From positions 1 to 50,642 of the forward strand of contig JAHBWQ010000004.1 of assembly GCA_019636915.1 (NCBI GenBank): a stretch of 50,642 nucleotides of DNA, written 5' to 3'. The notes beneath the pieces were generated by a model, which did no database searches, had not been told where the DNA came from, and saw only the letters and a program-made list of their open reading frames with translations. Below, in pieces: positions 9,925 through 18,834 of this stretch. Position 1 is the stretch's first letter. Every line of letters starts with the position of its first letter. The DNA comes from Nitrospira sp. (GTDB taxonomy: Bacteria > Nitrospirota > Nitrospiria > Nitrospirales > Nitrospiraceae). The position numbers and the translations under genes are program-made.

Positions 9925-10347
9925 ATGCCAGGAAAGATTTTATTAGAGGTCGTGACACCAGAAAAACTCCTTTTGAGTCAACAGGTGGATGAGGTCATTG
10001 CACCTGGCTCAGAGGGAGAATTCGGGGTGTTGCCAGGCCACTGCCATTTTCTGTCAACCCTTCGGATCGGTGAGCTCCGTTATCGTGTTGATCATGACAC
10101 CTATTCGATGGCGGTGCTCTGGGGGTTTGCGGAAGTGACCCCGACCAAAGTGACCATTATGGCCGAGATTGCTGAGAAAGCCGAAGATATCGATGTGGAG
10201 CGGGCTACAGCCAAGGTGGCTGAAGCTGAACATCGACTTCAGGCCGGCGGACTGCCTTCTGAGGTCAAAGATGCCCAGGTGAGTCTCGAAAAAGCTCGCC
10301 TCCGCAAAAAAATTGCCGAACGCGCCAGAAAAACAAGTCACGCTTAA
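9925..10347 (+). CDS. atpC: ATP synthase F1 epsilon subunit
   Basis: A 140-residue epsilon subunit, the regulatory and rotor-coupling part of F1. The N-terminal beta sandwich is recognisable (LEVVTPEKLLLSQQVDEVIA, GSEGEFGVLPGHCHF) and is followed by a two-helix C-terminal domain with EDIDVERATAKVAEAEHRL. AAGGAAAAGAGAG precedes the ATG. It is the last gene of the cluster; 135 bases without obvious terminator separate it from the rluD-like gene on the same strand. Confidence 0.97.
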   Translation: MPGKILLEVVTPEKLLLSQQVDEVIAPGSEGEFGVLPGHCHFLSTLRIGELRYRVDHDTYSMAVLWGFAEVTPTKVTIMAEIAEKAEDIDVERATAKVAEAEHRLQAGGLPSEVKDAQVSLEKARLRKKIAERARKTSHA

Positions 10348-10482
10348 TCTCGCGGTTTCCACCTACAACTTCTTCTACCCCTTCCTCTTGCAGTCTGACC
10401 ACGGTTCAGAGCAACTCTTCGCCATATCGCTGAGCGCTACTTTAGTGCAAAGTCTATCGCATTCAACGAGCCGGCAGGGGAT

Positions 10483-11493
10483 ATGATCACGGAATTTGTC
10501 ATTACAGCTGGAGAACAGCCAAAGCGGCTCGATATCTTTCTCGTTGGCCGAGAGCGAGACGCGTCCAGATCAGCGTTGCAGCGGTTGATTGAAGTGGGTC
10601 GAATACGGGTCAATGATCAGCTTGTGAAGCCCAGCCACAAGATCAAACCCGGAGACAAGATCACCATGGATGTCCCGAAGCCGGAACCGCTCTCCATCAA
10701 GGGAGAAGCCATTCCGCTCGAGGTCCTGTTCGAGGATGATTCTCTCTTGGTCCTAAATAAGCCTCCCGGCATCGTGGTGCATCCAGCACCGGGAAATTGG
10801 AGCGGGACACTGGTGAATGCACTCTTGCATCACTTCCAAACCTCCGGTGGGACAATTTCAACAATCGGCGGGAAGGAACGCCCTGGACTGGTTCATCGTT
10901 TGGATAAGGAAACCTCCGGCGTCATGGTGATCACGAAGACCGATACGGCGCATCGGGCCCTTGCCGCCCAGTTCAAGCTCCATACCATTACCAGAGTCTA
11001 TGAAGCGCTGGTCTGGGGAGTTCCCAAAAAAGGACGAGGGGTGATCGATCTTGCCATTGGGCGGGATAGTAAAGACCGAAAGAAGTTCTCATCAAGAACG
11101 ACGAGTCCCAAGGAGTCTGTGACGGAATATGTGGTGACCCGACGCTATGGTAAAGTGGCCGCACACGTCTTGCTGTACCCCCAAACTGGAAGGACACACC
11201 AGTTGCGGGTGCATCTGACCTCGTTGGGCCATCCCATTCTTGGCGATCGCACCTATGGTGGTAACAAGGTGATGGTTCTTGCGGACATTGAGGTCCCACG
11301 GGTGATGCTTCATGCCAGGACGTTAGGTTTTACTCATCCAGCGACAGGCACGGGAGAGGAGTTTACGCGGCCGTTTCCGGCCGATATGGAGCGTGTGATT
11401 TACGCACTCGAGCAACGGATTGTGTCCAAGGATCGGACGTCTACGCCTTCTGGTGCAACGGATGTCAATGTAATCAACGAGGAACTATGCTGA
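10483..11493 (+). CDS. rluD: RluA/RluD-family 23S rRNA pseudouridine synthase
   Basis: A 336-residue protein with an N-terminal S4 RNA-binding domain (residues ~14-65, including RLIEVGRIRVNDQLVKPSHK) and a catalytic RluA domain. The signature GLVHRLDKETSG places the catalytic aspartate at residue 141. Family members convert uridines in helix 69 of 23S rRNA, or other sites, to pseudouridine. The symbol rluD fits by domain layout but the exact target site cannot be read from sequence. The last 7 bases overlap the next gene (ATGCTGA), so the two are translationally coupled. Confidence 0.9.
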   Translation: MITEFVITAGEQPKRLDIFLVGRERDASRSALQRLIEVGRIRVNDQLVKPSHKIKPGDKITMDVPKPEPLSIKGEAIPLEVLFEDDSLLVLNKPPGIVVHPAPGNWSGTLVNALLHHFQTSGGTISTIGGKERPGLVHRLDKETSGVMVITKTDTAHRALAAQFKLHTITRVYEALVWGVPKKGRGVIDLAIGRDSKDRKKFSSRTTSPKESVTEYVVTRRYGKVAAHVLLYPQTGRTHQLRVHLTSLGHPILGDRTYGGNKVMVLADIEVPRVMLHARTLGFTHPATGTGEEFTRPFPADMERVIYALEQRIVSKDRTSTPSGATDVNVINEELC

Positions 11494-11909
11494 CGGCAGA
11501 GGTGATAGACGTGGTAGGTGGTCTCATTGCACATGTCAAAACCTATGCAGCGACCCTTCCCTCCGTCGTGCATTTGAAGGCAATGTCGTCCGGCGTGAAA
11601 CCCTCTGTGGAGGCAATCGACAACTATGAAGTGATTGTCTCTCGGGCACAACGTCAGAGTGCCGGTACTCCGTACAAGGGACTCAATGAATCGTTGATAT
11701 GTTCATTGGAGACCTTCGAACAGGGGAATTTGATCGGTACCGTTCAAGTGCTTCTGGCAGTCATCGACCAGCTCGAACGCATGCACCGAGATCAAGAGAT
11801 TGACGTCAGACCAATGGATGAGAAGCGACTCATGGAGTATCGCGTAGCCCTACGAAAAGTGCTTCCTGGCAACCGGCCGGAATTGGCAGAGACAGGTGGA
11901 GGCTTATAA
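11487..11909 (+). CDS. Hypothetical helical protein coupled to rluD
   Basis: A 140-residue soluble protein that I do not recognise. The C-terminal half looks helical (NESLICSLETFEQGNLIGTV, VLLAVIDQLERMHRD, EKRLMEYRVALRKVL). No signal peptide, membrane segment or metal motif is seen. The start overlaps the rluD stop by 7 bases, which argues that it is a real gene expressed with rluD. Confidence 0.65.
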   Translation: MLTAEVIDVVGGLIAHVKTYAATLPSVVHLKAMSSGVKPSVEAIDNYEVIVSRAQRQSAGTPYKGLNESLICSLETFEQGNLIGTVQVLLAVIDQLERMHRDQEIDVRPMDEKRLMEYRVALRKVLPGNRPELAETGGGL

Positions 11910-11990
11910 GGCGCAGTGGTGAGTCTTTGGTTTATCGAAGGGCCTCAACCGCGCAATTCCAAACTCTCGCGTGTAGACTCAGGGATGCGG

Positions 11991-12170
11991 CTAGTGCCCC
12001 ATCTTAGGACCTAAGGCGTTGGGCCCAGTCGTCACAAGCTTGAATCGCGCGAGGCTTTCGCAATGAGGACATTTCGCCCGAACCGTTTCGGCATCGAGTA
12101 TCTCGTATTCATCTGCTCGTAACCACATGAGTTGGAAGCATTTAGGACAGCTACGGACTTGCGTTGACAT
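11991..12170 (-). CDS. Small zinc-ribbon protein
   Basis: A 59-residue protein from ATG 12170, which has a good AGGAAA ribosome site; a start at 12230 would add 20 residues that overlap the neighbouring gene. It has two CPxC knuckles (CPKC at residues 8-11, CPHC at 34-37) that make a four-cysteine zinc ribbon. Such proteins act as small regulators or adaptor subunits; no specific role is apparent. It is divergent from the adjacent GNAT gene. Confidence 0.65.
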   Translation of the reverse strand: MSTQVRSCPKCFQLMWLRADEYEILDAETVRAKCPHCESLARFKLVTTGPNALGPKMGH

Positions 12171-12220
12171 TAGTTTCCTCGTACACTTCAAGAACGATCC
12201 GAGGGATACTGTAGTATAAG

Positions 12221-12652
12221 ATGCCTCCAACCCTCAAGCCTGCTGTCATCTATTCTCATCATGAACTTCCTGAAGCGTCGCAGCTCCTAGGACTCTTTCG
12301 GCAGGCTCCATGGGCGAAGGACCGTTCTCTGGACGATGCCAAAGAAATGCTCCAACGAACCGATCTCACCATTTGCGCGTGGGACGGAGAGCGGCTGATT
12401 GGATTTGGGCGAGTCCTCACGGATTTTGTCTACCGGGCGACGATTTGGGATGTCATTGTCGACCGGGCCCATCAAGGTCAAGGTGTCGGAACGGAGATCG
12501 TCAAGCGAATTCTCCATCACCCACAACTACAACGGGTTGAACTGTTTTGGCTTTGTACCAGGCGTCCTGGTTTCTATGAACGACTCGGCTTCAGTTCCAA
12601 GGAACAGACAGGGATGGTCTGGAGTCGGAGCAAAAACAGTCGACTTGAATAG
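12221..12652 (+). CDS. GNAT family N-acetyltransferase
   Basis: A 143-residue protein with the GNAT fold. The acetyl-CoA pyrophosphate loop appears as DRAHQGQGVGTEIVKRIL (R/Q-x-x-G-x-G/A motif) and the C-terminal motif is RPGFYERLGF. The central IGFGRVLTDFVYRATIWDV strands match small GNATs that acetylate amines of small molecules. The substrate is unknown. It stands alone between the zinc-ribbon gene and the convergent outer-membrane protein gene. Confidence 0.88.
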   Translation: MPPTLKPAVIYSHHELPEASQLLGLFRQAPWAKDRSLDDAKEMLQRTDLTICAWDGERLIGFGRVLTDFVYRATIWDVIVDRAHQGQGVGTEIVKRILHHPQLQRVELFWLCTRRPGFYERLGFSSKEQTGMVWSRSKNSRLE

Positions 12653-12713
12653 AAACAGCGATGAGAGCCATACACCTCTTTCCCTAGCAGTCGTTTCCTG
12701 TTGCGTCCGATCC

Positions 12714-13343
12714 TCAGAAGAACATCTTTCCGCCAAATAGGAAGCCAAACGAAGATGCGTTCCAGTCGTTGTTTTGGCCGCCGGTGCCGGTGGTGTGCCC
12801 ATCATTCCGCTTGTAGGCCCATTCCACATTAAGGGCAAACCGTTCGCTGAGCTGGTAGTCGGTCCCCCATCCCAATCGCCAGGCGAAGGTATTACTCGGG
12901 CTGATGCGAACTGCGGTGTCTTCACCAAAGCTATTGACGTTCACGCCGAAACTCATATTGACGTAGGGGCTGAGCGGTCCTGATCTGCCTGGACGTATTT
13001 CAATCGTCGGTAGGACTGAGACTGTATCCTGGTGCCCAAGGTCCACGTCCGGCTGTTCCACGCTCACGCTATGGCGTTCCCACTCGAGCATCATGCCCAC
13101 CAAGAACCAGGTATTGAGACTGTACATCGCTTGGAAGTTTACCAGTGGACCAATTGAGGTGGAGGTGCCTTCCGACAGCTGTTGGGTCAGTGGCGTAAAT
13201 CCAGCCCGAAACCCGAATACCCACTTGCCAGGTTTAATCCCTCCTAACTCTTGCGCGAATCCTGTTGTTGACAGGGGGACCAGGGAGACAACTATAAGAA
13301 GAAGTAGTCCTCCCACGGTGTTCTTGAATTGATGCCAACGCAT
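12714..13343 (-). CDS. Outer-membrane beta-barrel protein
   Basis: A 209-residue protein with a signal peptide (VGGLLLLIVVSLVPLS, cleavage probably near GFA-QE). The mature part shows alternating amphipathic strands with many glycine and aromatic residues (WVFGFRAGFTPL, LVNFQAMYSLNTWFLVGMML, ALNVEWAYKRN) and ends in phenylalanine (GFLFGGKMFF), the classic barrel end needed for BAM recognition. Size suggests eight strands, like OmpW/OmpX-type proteins. It lies downstream of the metal ABC importer with a 169-base gap, so co-transcription is uncertain. Confidence 0.85.
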   Translation of the reverse strand: MRWHQFKNTVGGLLLLIVVSLVPLSTTGFAQELGGIKPGKWVFGFRAGFTPLTQQLSEGTSTSIGPLVNFQAMYSLNTWFLVGMMLEWERHSVSVEQPDVDLGHQDTVSVLPTIEIRPGRSGPLSPYVNMSFGVNVNSFGEDTAVRISPSNTFAWRLGWGTDYQLSERFALNVEWAYKRNDGHTTGTGGQNNDWNASSFGFLFGGKMFF

Positions 13344-13512
13344 ACAACACCTCCGTTCCTCTAAAAGAAAGCCAAGGATCTGCTAATTCAAGCAGGTTCT
13401 GCATGCTGCTACCGATCACTCTATGGACCCAGAGCCAATATACGGTTTCCAGGTCGATTCAGCGGGATCATCACTTGCTTATGGCATTACCCCGAGGAGC
13501 TCAATCAGCTGG

Positions 13513-14343
13513 TTAATGAGAGTGAGCAGCTCCTGTACGTCTTACCCGTTTTGGTGACAGGACGACGGCACTGAAAAAGATCACGGTTGCTAAGAGGACG
13601 ATAGCAGGGCCTGAGGGAATGTCCCAGATGGCAGAAATCAAGACTCCTGCGACCGAGGTGGTGATTCCGAAGAAGGCTGAATACAGCGTCAAGGTCGTCA
13701 GGCTATGTGTGAGTTGATAAGCGGTCGAAGCTGGAATGAGAATCATGGCAAAGACAAGAATGGCTCCAACTGTCTTGAGCGAAACAACAACGGTCAGTGC
13801 GACGAGGGTCAGCAACAGAAAAAACATCTGTCGAGCCGGAACACCAGAAGCTTCGGCCATTTCCTGGTCAAACGCAATGAAATAGAGTTCTTTGGCAAAC
13901 AGGAGCAGGAGGCTCAACACCAGCACGCTCAAGGCACCGATGATACGCAGTTCCTCAGGTGTGACTGAGAGCACACTGCCGAACAGATAGCCGTACACTT
14001 CCGCATTGTACGTCTTCATCAGTCCGATAAAGAGGATGCCCAGTGCCATGGTTGTCGTATATAGAATGCCGATGGAAACATCTAGTTTCATTCGGCCGCG
14101 TTCCTCAACCCAACCCGTGATCCAAACTGTGGCCAGGCCGAACAGAATAGCCAGCAACAAGGGGGGCCACCCCACCAGGTAACCAAGAGCCACCCCTGCA
14201 AATGCAGCGTGGGACGTTCCCGCACCGACGAAGGCGAGTCCCCGTAGAACAACAAACACGCCGATAACGGAGCAGAGTCCGCCGACCATCGCCGCAGCGA
14301 GGAGGGAGCGTTGCATGAAGTCATAGGCGAGGAGATCAAGCAT
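13513..14343 (-). CDS. znuB: Zinc/manganese ABC transporter permease (ZnuB-like)
   Basis: A 276-residue integral membrane protein of the ABC-3 (ZnuB/MntB/TroC) family with about eight hydrophobic segments. Recognisable parts are the N-terminal MVGGLCSVIGVFVVLRGL, GAGTSHAAFAGVALG and the coupling-helix region SLKTVGAILVFAMILIPAST. The C-terminus ends in HSH. It forms the channel for Zn2+ or Mn2+ uptake with the ATPase encoded 15 bases upstream. Metal specificity cannot be decided from sequence, so the symbol is provisional. Confidence 0.88.
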   Translation of the reverse strand: MLDLLAYDFMQRSLLAAAMVGGLCSVIGVFVVLRGLAFVGAGTSHAAFAGVALGYLVGWPPLLLAILFGLATVWITGWVEERGRMKLDVSIGILYTTTMALGILFIGLMKTYNAEVYGYLFGSVLSVTPEELRIIGALSVLVLSLLLLFAKELYFIAFDQEMAEASGVPARQMFFLLLTLVALTVVVSLKTVGAILVFAMILIPASTAYQLTHSLTTLTLYSAFFGITTSVAGVLISAIWDIPSGPAIVLLATVIFFSAVVLSPKRVRRTGAAHSH

Positions 14344-14358
14344 AATGTGTCGCTATTA

Positions 14359-15177
14359 TCAGTGGTGATGGTGGTAGTCTTCGACGATGACGAGATCTTT
14401 CTCTGTAATCACAAGCTCTTTCCCGTAGACTTGGTGAAGGATTTCCGGCTTGAGGACATCGGCTGGAGGGCCAGCGGCGTAGAGCCTGGTTTTGAGGAGA
14501 ACGAGTCGATCCACTCGGGAGCGGATCATATTAATGTCATGAGTGATCAATAGCACCGTCAGCTTGAGCTCGTCATGAAGATGCTGGACGAGCTCAATGA
14601 CGTTGTGCTGCATGGTGATATCCAATCCGGTTGTGGGCTCATCAAGGATCAGGACTTTGGGTTGCTGTGCCAAGGCTCTCGCAATAAAGACCCGCTGTTG
14701 CTGTCCGCCGGAGAGATGTCCGAGCGCGGTATCCTTATGCGACTCCATGCTAACCTGGGCGAGGGCTTCCATTGCGATGTGACGATCCTTCTTCCCTGGT
14801 CGCTTCAGTAGACCCAGCGCCCCATAGCGCCCCATCATGACCGTCTCGAGGACGGTCACGGGAAAGTTTCGATCAACGACCCCCTTTTGTGGGAGGTACC
14901 CGATTTGAGCCCGATGGTGGCAGCGGAGTTCACTGCAGGCACAATCAAAAATATGAAGATGCCCTTCCACTGGCGGAAGCAATCCCAAGACGGCGCGGCA
15001 GAGAGTCGTTTTGCCGGATCCGTTTGGACCGATCACGCCGACGAACTCCCCGTCGTAAATGGGCAGGGAGATATCCTTCAGCGCAATGAGTCCAGGAAAG
15101 CCAAAGGAGGCATGATCAAAGCGGATGATCGGATTGCGACCATTGGATTCGGAGTCCGTTGTTCCTTCCGGAGGCAT
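14359..15177 (-). CDS. znuC: Zinc/manganese ABC transporter ATPase (ZnuC-like)
   Basis: A 272-residue ABC ATPase. Walker A is GPNGSGKTT, the signature is LSGGQQQR, and Walker B runs KVLILDEPTTGLD, followed by an H-loop LLITHD. The protein ends in four histidines (DYHHHH), which may bind metal. It powers the permease encoded just downstream and is 22 bases downstream of the binding-protein gene, making a three-gene operon. Confidence 0.92.
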   Translation of the reverse strand: MPPEGTTDSESNGRNPIIRFDHASFGFPGLIALKDISLPIYDGEFVGVIGPNGSGKTTLCRAVLGLLPPVEGHLHIFDCACSELRCHHRAQIGYLPQKGVVDRNFPVTVLETVMMGRYGALGLLKRPGKKDRHIAMEALAQVSMESHKDTALGHLSGGQQQRVFIARALAQQPKVLILDEPTTGLDITMQHNVIELVQHLHDELKLTVLLITHDINMIRSRVDRLVLLKTRLYAAGPPADVLKPEILHQVYGKELVITEKDLVIVEDYHHHH

Positions 15178-15199
15178 GAATGGATATCCTGAACGGGTA

Positions 15200-16141
15200 C
15201 TAATTGGCTTCCAACGCGCTCACTAATTGGAGCACATTATAACGAAGCATGTCGAGGTAACTCTCAGTTCCCGGCATTCCACCCGGCATCGTGGTCAACA
15301 CCACCACACGGGCCTTGGTGTCTCGTGACAGCAGTTCTGGAAGGCGTTGGTTCAGCTGGATTTCAGAGGCGATCACTCGGATGTGCTGTTTCTTGATTTT
15401 CGCGATCAGATGCTGCAGGTGAAGGGCTGATGGTTCCGTGCCTGACTGGGTATGAATGGTGTCGACGATCTCCAGATTAAAGCGTTTGGCTAAGTAGGGC
15501 CACGCTGGATGATGTGCGATGAAACGCCGATCCGGGAGGCGTTGAGTCCGATTCATCAGTTCCTGTCGGAGTCGCTCGAGGCGTTGCAGATACGCGTCAT
15601 GATTGGCTCGAAAATCAGGTGCATGAACTGGATCCACGTCGATGAGGGCTTGGGTGATGTGGCGCAGCATGATGCCGACATTGACGGGATCCAGCCAAAT
15701 ATGTGGATTCCCACCCGACTCGGTCTCATGTGCGCTTGGGTGCATTGCATCGTGAACATCCCCACCATCGTGAAGAAGCTCTACGCCTTGAGACGTGGTG
15801 ATCACGCGCAATCCGGCACTGCCGGCATTTTTCACCAGCGACGTCACCCAGACCTCAAGTCCAAGGCCGACTTCGAACAGTAACCGAGCCTTGCGTACTG
15901 CGACCAAATCACTGGGTTTCGGGGAGTAGGTGTGTTCATTCTCGTAGCCGTTCAACAACGACTTCACCTGTACGAATGGGCCTCCAACCTGCTCGGTCAG
16001 GTCTTGTAAGACGGGAATGGTGACGACAATAGGAATTGGGTCACGAGCTTCTGCTGGTGACGTGAAGAAAAGGGACCATACAACAAGAGCCAGGAGAGGA
16101 GTCCCCATACCGGCAAGGCGTTCGTAAGTGATGTGAAACAT
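15200..16141 (-). CDS. znuA: Zinc/manganese substrate-binding protein (ZnuA-like)
   Basis: A cluster A-I metal-binding protein, 313 residues from ATG 16141; upstream in-frame codons to 16315 would put a long non-signal stretch before the signal peptide. Residues ~12-33 form the signal (LLALVVWSLFFTSPAEA). Metal ligands are suggested by NEHTYSPKPSD, a His/Asp-rich loop (HDGGDVHDAMHPSAHE), NPHIWLDP and FIAHHPAWPYLAKRF. It delivers periplasmic Zn2+ or Mn2+ to the permease. It is the first gene of the importer operon. No ribosome site is obvious at any candidate start, so the start is uncertain. Confidence 0.85.
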   Translation of the reverse strand: MFHITYERLAGMGTPLLALVVWSLFFTSPAEARDPIPIVVTIPVLQDLTEQVGGPFVQVKSLLNGYENEHTYSPKPSDLVAVRKARLLFEVGLGLEVWVTSLVKNAGSAGLRVITTSQGVELLHDGGDVHDAMHPSAHETESGGNPHIWLDPVNVGIMLRHITQALIDVDPVHAPDFRANHDAYLQRLERLRQELMNRTQRLPDRRFIAHHPAWPYLAKRFNLEIVDTIHTQSGTEPSALHLQHLIAKIKKQHIRVIASEIQLNQRLPELLSRDTKARVVVLTTMPGGMPGTESYLDMLRYNVLQLVSALEAN

Positions 16142-16405
16142 CGGCGGCGACCGTATCATCCAGGTTTTTGTGCTGTCAACGCTCTCCTGAGAGTGGAGTT
16201 CAGCAGAGCATAGCAGGGTCGTTATGAAGCAGCGACCTGATCGTACGGAAGGGAGCCGAGCATGCTGAGAACCAAACTCGCAGAATTTTGCAATCTCTTG
16301 ATTGGCCCTGTCCATTCGCCTCCTTGACCATAGCCGTGAGTTCGACTAGCGTAGCGGACACACTCAGCTCATGAGGCGTGATATGGTCATAAAAGGATAG
16401 CGCCA

Positions 16406-17602
16406 ATGAAGGTCGTTGGGCTTATGTCGGGAACGTCTGCCGATGGAGTCGATGCCGCGCTGGTGTCGATTGTTCGGAAAGCCACGCGACTTGAGGTCGA
16501 GATGGAGGCCTTTTATTCGCTCCCTTATCCACGTTCTCTCCAACAGCGCTTGCTTTCGGCGTCGGTCTCCGGGACGGTCGCCGATGTGTGTCATTTGAAT
16601 GCACTGTTGGGGGAATGGTTCGCTGATGCCGCGTTAGGTGCGATTCGGGCAGCCCAATTGACGACAGAAGAGGTTGATCTTATTGGATCGCATGGTCAGA
16701 CCGTGCATCACTTGCCGAATGGGATCAAGGATATGGGGGTGGGGGTAGGCGCGATCCGGTCCACGCTTCAAATTGCTGAGCCAGCGGTGATTGCCGAGCG
16801 GACCGGGATTACGACGGTGGCCAATTTTCGGCCCCGTGACATTGCCGCGGGAGGGCAAGGGGCACCGCTGACGCCTGGGATCCATGTCTTGCTCTTTCAG
16901 CATCCTCGCCGAGGGCGACTCATTGTCAACCTTGGGGGGATCAGCAATGTGACCTACCTGCCGCGCGGAGCCGGAGGGGACGGGTTGATGGCGTTTGACA
17001 CGGGTCCGGCCAATATGGTCTTGGATGGCATCATGTTCAGGAGCACGAATGGACGCTTGACGATGGACCGCGACGGACGTCTTGCCGCGAAAGGACGGGT
17101 CGACTCAAGGTTGTTGGCCAAATTATTGGCGCATCCGTATCTCTCCCAGGCACCTCCCAAATCGACAGGGCGAGAAATGTTTGGAGAAACAATGCTGGCG
17201 GAGTTATTCGGCTGGCCACAGGCGCGTAAACTGTCGGTCGAGGATCTGTTGGCGACTTGTACACGATGGACCGCGGAAGCCGTTGGCACGGCACGGCGTT
17301 GGATCAAGGGTGGAATCGACGAAGTGATCGTTGGCGGCGGGGGAGTTAAAAACCGGGCGATTATGGAGCATCTGAACGACGTGTTTGCTCCCGCTCAGGT
17401 GAGCACCTTTGAGGCACATGGCTGGAATAGCAAGGCACTGGAGTCAGTGGCGTTCGCGATTTTGGCTTACCAAACCGTAATGGAACAGTGTGGAAATGTT
17501 CCGACGGTAACGGGAGCCACGGCTCCCAGGCTGTTGGGGTGCATTGTTCCAAGTGGGCCAGGATGGTATGAGCGATTACACCCAGGTCGACGGAGAAAAT
17601 AA
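16406..17602 (+). CDS. anmK: Anhydro-N-acetylmuramic acid kinase
   Basis: A 398-residue AnmK, which hydrolyses and phosphorylates 1,6-anhydro-MurNAc to MurNAc-6-phosphate in cell-wall recycling. The family N-terminus GLMSGTSADGVDAALV is present. So are IGSHGQTVHHLP, NFRPRDIAAGGQGAPL with the catalytic aspartate region, FDTGPANM and a late GGGGVKN. Length is normal. The start is ATG 16406, with AAGGATAGCGCCA upstream. It is divergent from the metal importer and followed six bases later by a DUF2726 gene. Confidence 0.95.
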   Translation: MKVVGLMSGTSADGVDAALVSIVRKATRLEVEMEAFYSLPYPRSLQQRLLSASVSGTVADVCHLNALLGEWFADAALGAIRAAQLTTEEVDLIGSHGQTVHHLPNGIKDMGVGVGAIRSTLQIAEPAVIAERTGITTVANFRPRDIAAGGQGAPLTPGIHVLLFQHPRRGRLIVNLGGISNVTYLPRGAGGDGLMAFDTGPANMVLDGIMFRSTNGRLTMDRDGRLAAKGRVDSRLLAKLLAHPYLSQAPPKSTGREMFGETMLAELFGWPQARKLSVEDLLATCTRWTAEAVGTARRWIKGGIDEVIVGGGGVKNRAIMEHLNDVFAPAQVSTFEAHGWNSKALESVAFAILAYQTVMEQCGNVPTVTGATAPRLLGCIVPSGPGWYERLHPGRRRK

Positions 17603-17608
17603 ACGGCG

Positions 17609-18118
17609 ATGAAGCTTCTACTACTCGTGACAATCGTCATCGTGATCATTTTTAGTATTTGGCGATATCGAAAGCGTTCCCGCCGAAAAAAGAAAGACGT
17701 ATCGCTACGCGCCATGCCTTCCAACTTCACCTTGAATCCAACACCACTCTTGGCCGAAGACGAGGTTGCCCTCTATAACCTCCTGAGGATGGTTGTCCAG
17801 GAACGGTATCTTGTATTTGCAAAGGTGCCGCTCGGCTCATTTCTCACGGTTGATGCCGGAGAAAAGGAACGAGTCCAAGTTCTCCGTCACCTTGCCCTGA
17901 AACGGGTCGACTTTGCATTGGTGCATCCAGGGTCCCGTCAGGTTGAACAGGTCGTGCAGATTGAATCTCAATCCACGGAACTTCATCAGCTGGAGACACA
18001 ACAAATCATCGAGTCCTTACTCGATACAGCAGGGATCAAGCTGAGGAAACTTCAGGCCAAGAAGACGTATCCCTTGGCTCATTTGGCCACTCGTCTGGAA
18101 CTTACTGCTGACGATTAG
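17609..18118 (+). CDS. Membrane-anchored DUF2726 protein
   Basis: A 169-residue protein with an N-terminal transmembrane helix (LLLVTIVIVIIFSIW) followed by a very basic RYRKRSRRKKK stretch that should stay in the cytoplasm. The remaining part (residues ~55-165) matches the DUF2726 pattern: LLAEDEVALYNLLRMVV, VFAKVPLGSFL and DFALVHPGSRQVEQVVQIE. This fold is related to restriction-endonuclease-like domains, but function is unknown. It lies six bases after anmK and is probably co-transcribed. Confidence 0.82.
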   Translation: MKLLLLVTIVIVIIFSIWRYRKRSRRKKKDVSLRAMPSNFTLNPTPLLAEDEVALYNLLRMVVQERYLVFAKVPLGSFLTVDAGEKERVQVLRHLALKRVDFALVHPGSRQVEQVVQIESQSTELHQLETQQIIESLLDTAGIKLRKLQAKKTYPLAHLATRLELTADD

Positions 18119-18339
18119 GTTTGGACAAACCCATTCCCATGAGTCGGTGGGACCGACGGCGAAGGGGTGGAGGTCTCATGGCTGGTGGTTAGTGCTTCGA
18201 TCGTTTTGCGCGCAACCTCGATTTCTGCAGAACCGAACTCCTGATCGATCACTCGATCGAATCTCAGCCGAGCCGTCGTTCCATCACCAGGTTCAATGAA
18301 GGTGTGGCCAAATGAGCCTGGTGTTCTCCTAGACGCGGG
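18115..18339 (-). pseudogene. In-frame duplicated 3' remnant of the TPR gene
   Basis: Directly after the TAG stop of the TPR gene, the same frame stays open for 74 codons to a TAA at 18115-18117. Its middle part repeats the end of the TPR protein: GHTFIEPGDGTTARLRFDRV, then IDQEFGSAEIEVARKTIEAL, against GQTYIKLGDQEKARLMFDRV, then IDQYPESAEAEVARKTIEAI. At DNA level the copies lie 186 bp apart (a shared TCGTTTTGCGCGCAACCTCG starts at 18201 and 18387). It has no start codon of its own, so it is a leftover of a tandem 3'-end duplication, or a cryptic read-through extension. Confidence 0.75.
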
Positions 18340-18834
18340 CTACGGTGAGACGGTGGAGGTTTCTTCGCCGGGTGCGATTGCCTCGATCGTTTTGCGCGCA
18401 ACCTCGGCTTCGGCACTCTCGGGATATTGATCGATGACCCGATCGAACATGAGCCGAGCCTTTTCTTGGTCTCCAAGTTTGATGTACGTCTGGCCGAGTT
18501 TCAGAGTCGAGGCGGCCAACTTTGGACTCATCGGGTAATTGGACACGACGTCATAGAATGATTGTAAGGCGTCTCGATAGCGTCTCGTGCGAAACTGGCA
18601 TTCTCCAATCCAATATTGTGCGTTGGCCGCCAGTGCAGATTGGCCGTGGATCTCAATGAACAGACGAAAGCCGGCCATCGCCGCTTCATAGTCGCGGTGT
18701 TTAAATTCCTCCATGATGCGATCGTAGAGGTGACGGGTCGTATCCTGACGCTGCGCAGGGGCGGCAAATGACTGGTCTGCGGAGAGGACGATAACGAGCA
18801 GCAGGAGGATTCCAATACCTTGTCTTGCAGACAT
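18340..18834 (-). CDS. Exported TPR protein (YbgF/CpoB-like)
   Basis: A 164-residue protein starting at ATG 18834 (GGAGA ribosome site); the longer frame to 19038 would place the signal peptide in the middle. Residues 1-26 are a signal peptide (IGILLLLVIVLSADQSFAA). The rest is three to four TPRs, including YDRIMEEFKHRDYEAAMAGF, SALAANAQYWIGECQFRTRR and STLKLGQTYIKLGDQEKARL. This matches the C-terminal part of CpoB/YbgF, which works with Tol-Pal and cell-wall synthesis at division; the N-terminal coiled coil of YbgF is missing. No tol or pal gene is adjacent. A duplicated piece of its 3' end follows the stop codon. Confidence 0.82.
   Translation of the reverse strand: MSARQGIGILLLLVIVLSADQSFAAPAQRQDTTRHLYDRIMEEFKHRDYEAAMAGFRLFIEIHGQSALAANAQYWIGECQFRTRRYRDALQSFYDVVSNYPMSPKLAASTLKLGQTYIKLGDQEKARLMFDRVIDQYPESAEAEVARKTIEAIAPGEETSTVSP

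Noticed and set aside
16142..16315. Longer N-terminus for the metal-binding protein
   Set aside because: It would place ~58 residues before the signal peptide; the signal sits at the start when ATG 16141 is used.
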